Assembly: GCF_021134715.1 (NCBI RefSeq) | Contig: NC_060019.1 | Location: forward strand, 12,290,001-12,354,000 | Origin: Daphnia pulex | Lineage: Eukaryota; Arthropoda; Branchiopoda; Diplostraca; Daphniidae | Direction: 5' to 3' | Length of the DNA stretch: 64,000 nt | In this document: piece after piece, positions 60,474-64,000 of the stretch | Layout of the letters: every line of letters begins with the position of its first letter | Position numbering within the stretch: position 1 is the stretch's first letter | The notes under the pieces: model-generated | What the model was told of the DNA's origin: nothing | The model's database searches: none | What the model saw: the letters and a program-made list of their open reading frames with translations, nothing else | Translations under genes and position numbers: made by a program

Positions 60474-61988
60474 TTATGAGCTGCTGTTGCTGTTGTCATT
60501 AACGGTCATCGTTCTCTTACGTCCTATAAATTTGATTGTCAATCTCTGGACAACGTTGGGCGCAAAAAAGTACAAGACTTCAGTCCAGTACAGCTAAACG
60601 GAACGAGTTAAAAAGTGAATAATTGGCTTTGAATAATAACAAAATTAACAACCGTATGTCAACCTTTAACGACTATGTGTTTTAATTTTTTCAACGTGCG
60701 ACTTTCAACTTATATACGTAACTTAACTAACCAGTATTTTGTGAAACCAGTGAGCCGCTGTTCTAGTTTCCACTCCGATGGAGTTGATCGAAGCCAGCAC
60801 GTACGCTTCGGCCGTTGGGACGTCGAAACTGGATTTGCCACTCAATCCGGGCAATTTGGTTGCCACGTAACCCGGCAGTATGGACTGGACCACGATCCCG
60901 TCCGAACGACATTCGGCAGCCAAATCGCACGAGAATTTGTCGACAAAAGCCTGCGAAAAAAATATCAAATGTTTAGCTGCGATTATATTACATAGAAACG
61001 ATCGATATTATAATGTGCTGTGAATGACTTTCGAGGCTCCGTAGGCCGCTCTCATTGGCGCAAATCCTGTTCCGGCAACGGACCCAATATTGATAATCAA
61101 TCCCCGCTTTTGTTTCCTCATTGCTGGGAGAAGTAGATTGGTTAGACGGGCCATCGACATGATGTTGCAGTTGATTATATCGGCGAATTGTTGGCCGGAA
61201 GGGACGTCGGCAACGTTGCAGGTCGGCAGTTTCATCCCTTGATATTAATTTTGATTTGAATTGCCATTTGTCATTGAATATGTCTATAAAGTGAAATCAG
61301 TATAATATACCAACGTTATTAACAAGTATGCCTATCTCTCTGGATATTTGAAATAGCTCTTTCCGCAGGATGGAGTAAATAGAATCGCCATTCGTGAAAT
61401 CAACAGCCACCGTTTTGATCTGGATAGTCTTACTTTCTCGCTCTGTGAAAAGCAAAGTAGCCAATTATGAATTATTTAATTAAACATTTGATTTTTTTTG
61501 TTAACACATTATTTACTTATCTCGTCAGAAACCTGCTGAAGTTTACTTGGAGATCGACTAATCAGAACAATATTTAATCCCAAGGCAGCCAGCTGTTTGT
61601 GACGTTGGTTTAAAATTCAATAAAATAATTATTTAAGCAGCATTCCAAACATCCATTCAGCCAAATTTTCAACAAATGATGATTTCATACTTGCCGAGCG
61701 TAAGCTTTTCCTATTCCGTCCGTTGCTCCCGTCACCACTGCAATACACGGTACAATGCGCACGCTATTTTGTATTCAAAATGAATCAACAGAATAAATAA
61801 GTAAGATCGCGCGAACGACTTGCCGACTTGCCTGCCCAAGGGCCGTAGTGTTTAATGTTGGCGATGACGTTGTGTCCCAGGGCGTTAGCCAAATAAACAG
61901 CGTAAACGAAATGCCAGACATTGTGTAATAATTTGGCTCCCAACACCGCCGTGATTACCCATCCCAGCACTTCAACGCAAAAAACCAT
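60474..61988 (-). CDS. Short-chain dehydrogenase, 17-beta-HSD12 / HSDL1 type
   Basis: Membrane-anchored SDR related to very-long-chain 3-oxoacyl-CoA reductase (HSD17B12), HSD17B3 and HSDL1, which act with NADPH in the ER or mitochondria. Exons in coding order: 61988-61832, 61737-61691, 61592-61517, 61442-61311, 61237-61029, 60950-60732, 60593-60474; 319 residues. A hydrophobic N-terminus (residues 1-35) precedes HYGPWAVVTGATDGIGKAYA (cofactor TGxxxGxG at 55-62), VLISRS, VDF, ILVNNVG and the catalytic Ser190 (NIGSVAG), Tyr203 and Lys207 (YGASK). VQSILPGYVATKL is the usual substrate-side block. Vertebrate HSDL1 has lost the tyrosine; this protein keeps it, so it should be active. The first intron uses a GC donor (G|GCAAGT), proved by the restored WAVVTGATDG. 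Substrate cannot be read from sequence. Confidence 0.92.
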
Positions 61989-62285
61989 TCTATATGTAAC
62001 ATAATATTCGTTTATTTCAATATGATTTTTTGAAATGCGATACTAAAATCAACTAAAATTTTCAAACGTTATTTAAAATTCATTTTTTTACTAGTTCATC
62101 ATACCTTTTTATAAGAAGGGGTTACAAACGTTTCAATCAAAAAATGTAACAGAAATGGACTTTTCAGTTTATCGCCGTCTCCATTAATTGCACTACACGG
62201 TCAGAAGTCAAATGTGATAACAAAATTGAGACGCCTGGTTTGTTGTTGTTGCTCGGTAAACTGAGCATTTGTATAGCGCCTACCT

Positions 62286-62306
62286 GATAAGATACTGAAT
62301 CTTATC
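62286..62306. promoter_or_regulatory. Inverted pair of GATA sites
   Basis: GATAAGAT and ATCTTATC, separated by five bases, form a perfect inverted repeat about 300 bases upstream of the HSD17B12-like start codon. Such palindromic GATA pairs bind GATA factors strongly. A regulatory role is inferred. Confidence 0.4.
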
Positions 62307-64000
62307 TTTAAAAAATCATTAAGTTACGGTCTGTTTTGTTAGAAAATAATAATGAAAAAAAAAATAATAGGTAGGATGGGCAGCACACACAAAAATTTTG
62401 AAAAGCAAAATACCAACAAGCGGTGACGATTATCAGCAACCCTTGAAAAAAAAAATTGTGAATTCACTTGACAGGTTTGACAGCTCTCATTATTTTTGGA
62501 TGAGAGACGTTTTTTTGTTTTTTTTAACCCAACCAAACCAATAATACAAAAAGAAAAAAAACTAAACGGTTGAAAGAAGCGCAGCGTGTCATCTCTAGAG
62601 TTTCGTTAGACCTCTTGAACGCGTCCAAAACTTTGTGGTTTTCTTCCCGACTTTCGGGTTGTCACTTGAGTGTGACGACAGAGCGTCGACAAAACATTCC
62701 AACAGACGTGAATTTCTGTCGAGCAATTATTTGACTTGAGCTCATTAGGAAGGGTTCTGTTGCATTTCACAGCATTCAGAAAATGAACTCGAGTCTTCAT
62801 CCTTTTCAACGGCTTGTCTCGACCTCTCGTATTCTCATTAAAGCTAAGGTGATTTGACATCAGCTGTACGGTTTCACTCACATTCTTAATTAGCTCCTAT
62901 GATTTCGTTCTTGTCTTTTTAAAATTCGACTTTTGCGTTGTCACCTTTGAAACCTTTGGTTTCATTAAGCGCCAGGAAAATGATTTCGGTAAGTGATGAA
63001 TCAAAATTTAAATTCATTCCACCATGACTGCATATTGCTTTGCTCGAACTGTATAGTTTAATGAACTGTAAAGTCTTACATCAACTGAACGCTGTTCAAC
63101 TCTAGCGCAATAACACGGAACACGAATTAAAACTTAAGAAGAAAAAAAAAACAAAGGTAAATACTATAACTACCTATTATACTGATGAATATGATAACGT
63201 ATATATTTTTTTAAAAATTTAGCTGCCTTATTTTTATTAGGTAAACTGCGTTTGAATTAAACAGAATAGAAGAGCGTTGCATATTTAGGTCATTTGCTGG
63301 TGACAATTTGGGACACCTTTTTCACTTTCTACCAAGTCAAACAACGACACACACAAAAAAAAAGATACTTTGAATCGCACAAGGTGAACTGGTGAAGATA
63401 CTTTCCCCTGTGACTGTTTAAACTATATAGCTCTAACGAAAATGAAAAGGGAAAACAAAAACCATTAAGGGGGCTCTTGAGAGTTGTTTTTGTTTTCTTT
63501 AGGGTGTTGTCTGGTCGCGCTTTTGACCCAGCTCTTTTAAAATAATCGGCTGCAAAGAATGCTGTCTACTCACAAAGCTAGCTACAACATGTGAACTATT
63601 GAGAATTCGGAATAGCATCATATAGGCGTATTTTGAAATTTTACTAGTACGAAGAAAATTCTTAAAATTGACTTTGTGTATAGTAGGTAATCAACTAATT
63701 AATAAGTTGCATGATTTGTATGCTGCATGAGCTGTGACCTTTATTTTTAAAAATATTGGAAAAAACGTTTACGAGCTATAATAAACCATAACCAACTGAC
63801 CTGTATATATTCCTTTCTATATCTAACTGAAAACGGTTTATATACAGCAACTAGTTTTCAAAATCCAGAAACCCTCCTTTTCAGGAATGCTTATTGCCTT
63901 GGTGCTGACTTTCTTGTAAATTCTGTTGCGTCATTTTGTTCCCAATGTTCCCACCCTTCACTTTTCGAAGATGTAAAGATTTTTTAAATATCAGTAGAGT
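62307..64000. other. Right flank, no supportable gene
   Basis: AT-rich. The only coding hint is on the plus strand: ATGATTTCG|GTAAGTGATG (ATG at 62990, donor at 62999) after a plausible leader, which could be the first exon of a gene continuing past the window. Nothing downstream inside the window confirms it. Confidence 0.35.

Noticed and set aside
62606-62881. Minus-strand 91-codon open frame
   Set aside because: Begins with GTG rather than ATG, has no family match, no flanking splice sites and no promoter.

Overview
The window reads as arthropod nuclear DNA, most likely a branchiopod crustacean of the Daphnia type (inference). It is densely packed with conserved animal genes. Most are split by 60-120 bp GT-AG introns, intergenic gaps are short, the background is AT-rich, and there are many A/T runs and TG, GA or CAG microsatellites. 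The proteins are closest in feel to crustacean and insect orthologues. No prokaryotic genes, CRISPR arrays or intact transposons were seen.

Layout from left to right. 1-2.6 kb: no supportable gene, one tRNA-like SINE fragment. 2.6-6.3 kb (+): DNA topoisomerase I. 7.0-8.3 kb (-): a serine protease homologue (SPH-A) that has lost catalytic residues. 9.4-11.0 kb (-): a SOCS4/5-type cytokine-signalling suppressor. 11.35-13.7 kb (+): ribosomal stalk protein P0, whose introns carry three snoRNA-like candidates. 14.0-15.1 kb (-): TACO1/YebC. 15.3-16.4 kb (+): CSN6, head-to-head with TACO1. 17.5-34.5 kb (+): one long gene for the PP2A B'' regulatory subunit (PPP2R3) with two alternative N-termini. 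36.3-38.4 kb (-): Na+/K+-ATPase beta subunit. 38.4-42.9 kb: gene-poor. 42.9-44.6 kb (+): SPH-B, the paralogue of SPH-A, with a repeated CxxC tail and an extra intron. 45.3-47.7 kb (-): NPEPL1 aminopeptidase. 48.0-48.8 kb (-): EMC8/9. 50.0-55.1 kb (-): tropomodulin. 58.0-58.8 kb (-): an unrecognised small membrane or secreted protein. 60.4-62.0 kb (-): a 17-beta-HSD12/HSDL1-type reductase. 62.0-64.0 kb: no supportable gene.

Most of the genes are unrelated housekeeping genes side by side. The only clear local family is the pair SPH-A and SPH-B, inverted and about 35 kb apart. Points most worth following: (1) a C/D snoRNA in P0 intron 3 whose guide is complementary to a universally conserved 18S rRNA stretch, plus two paralogous structured RNAs in introns 2 and 4 with compensatory stem changes; (2) an intron in SPH-B containing a decayed copy of the following exon start, which looks like intron gain by tandem duplication; (3) a PP2A B'' gene whose long/short organisation mirrors vertebrate PR130/PR72, with an ATG-less open N-terminal extension and a possible cassette exon creating a PDZ-type C-terminus.

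All exon borders were derived by eye from reading frame, GT/AG signals and remembered family sequences. No alignment or search was run.
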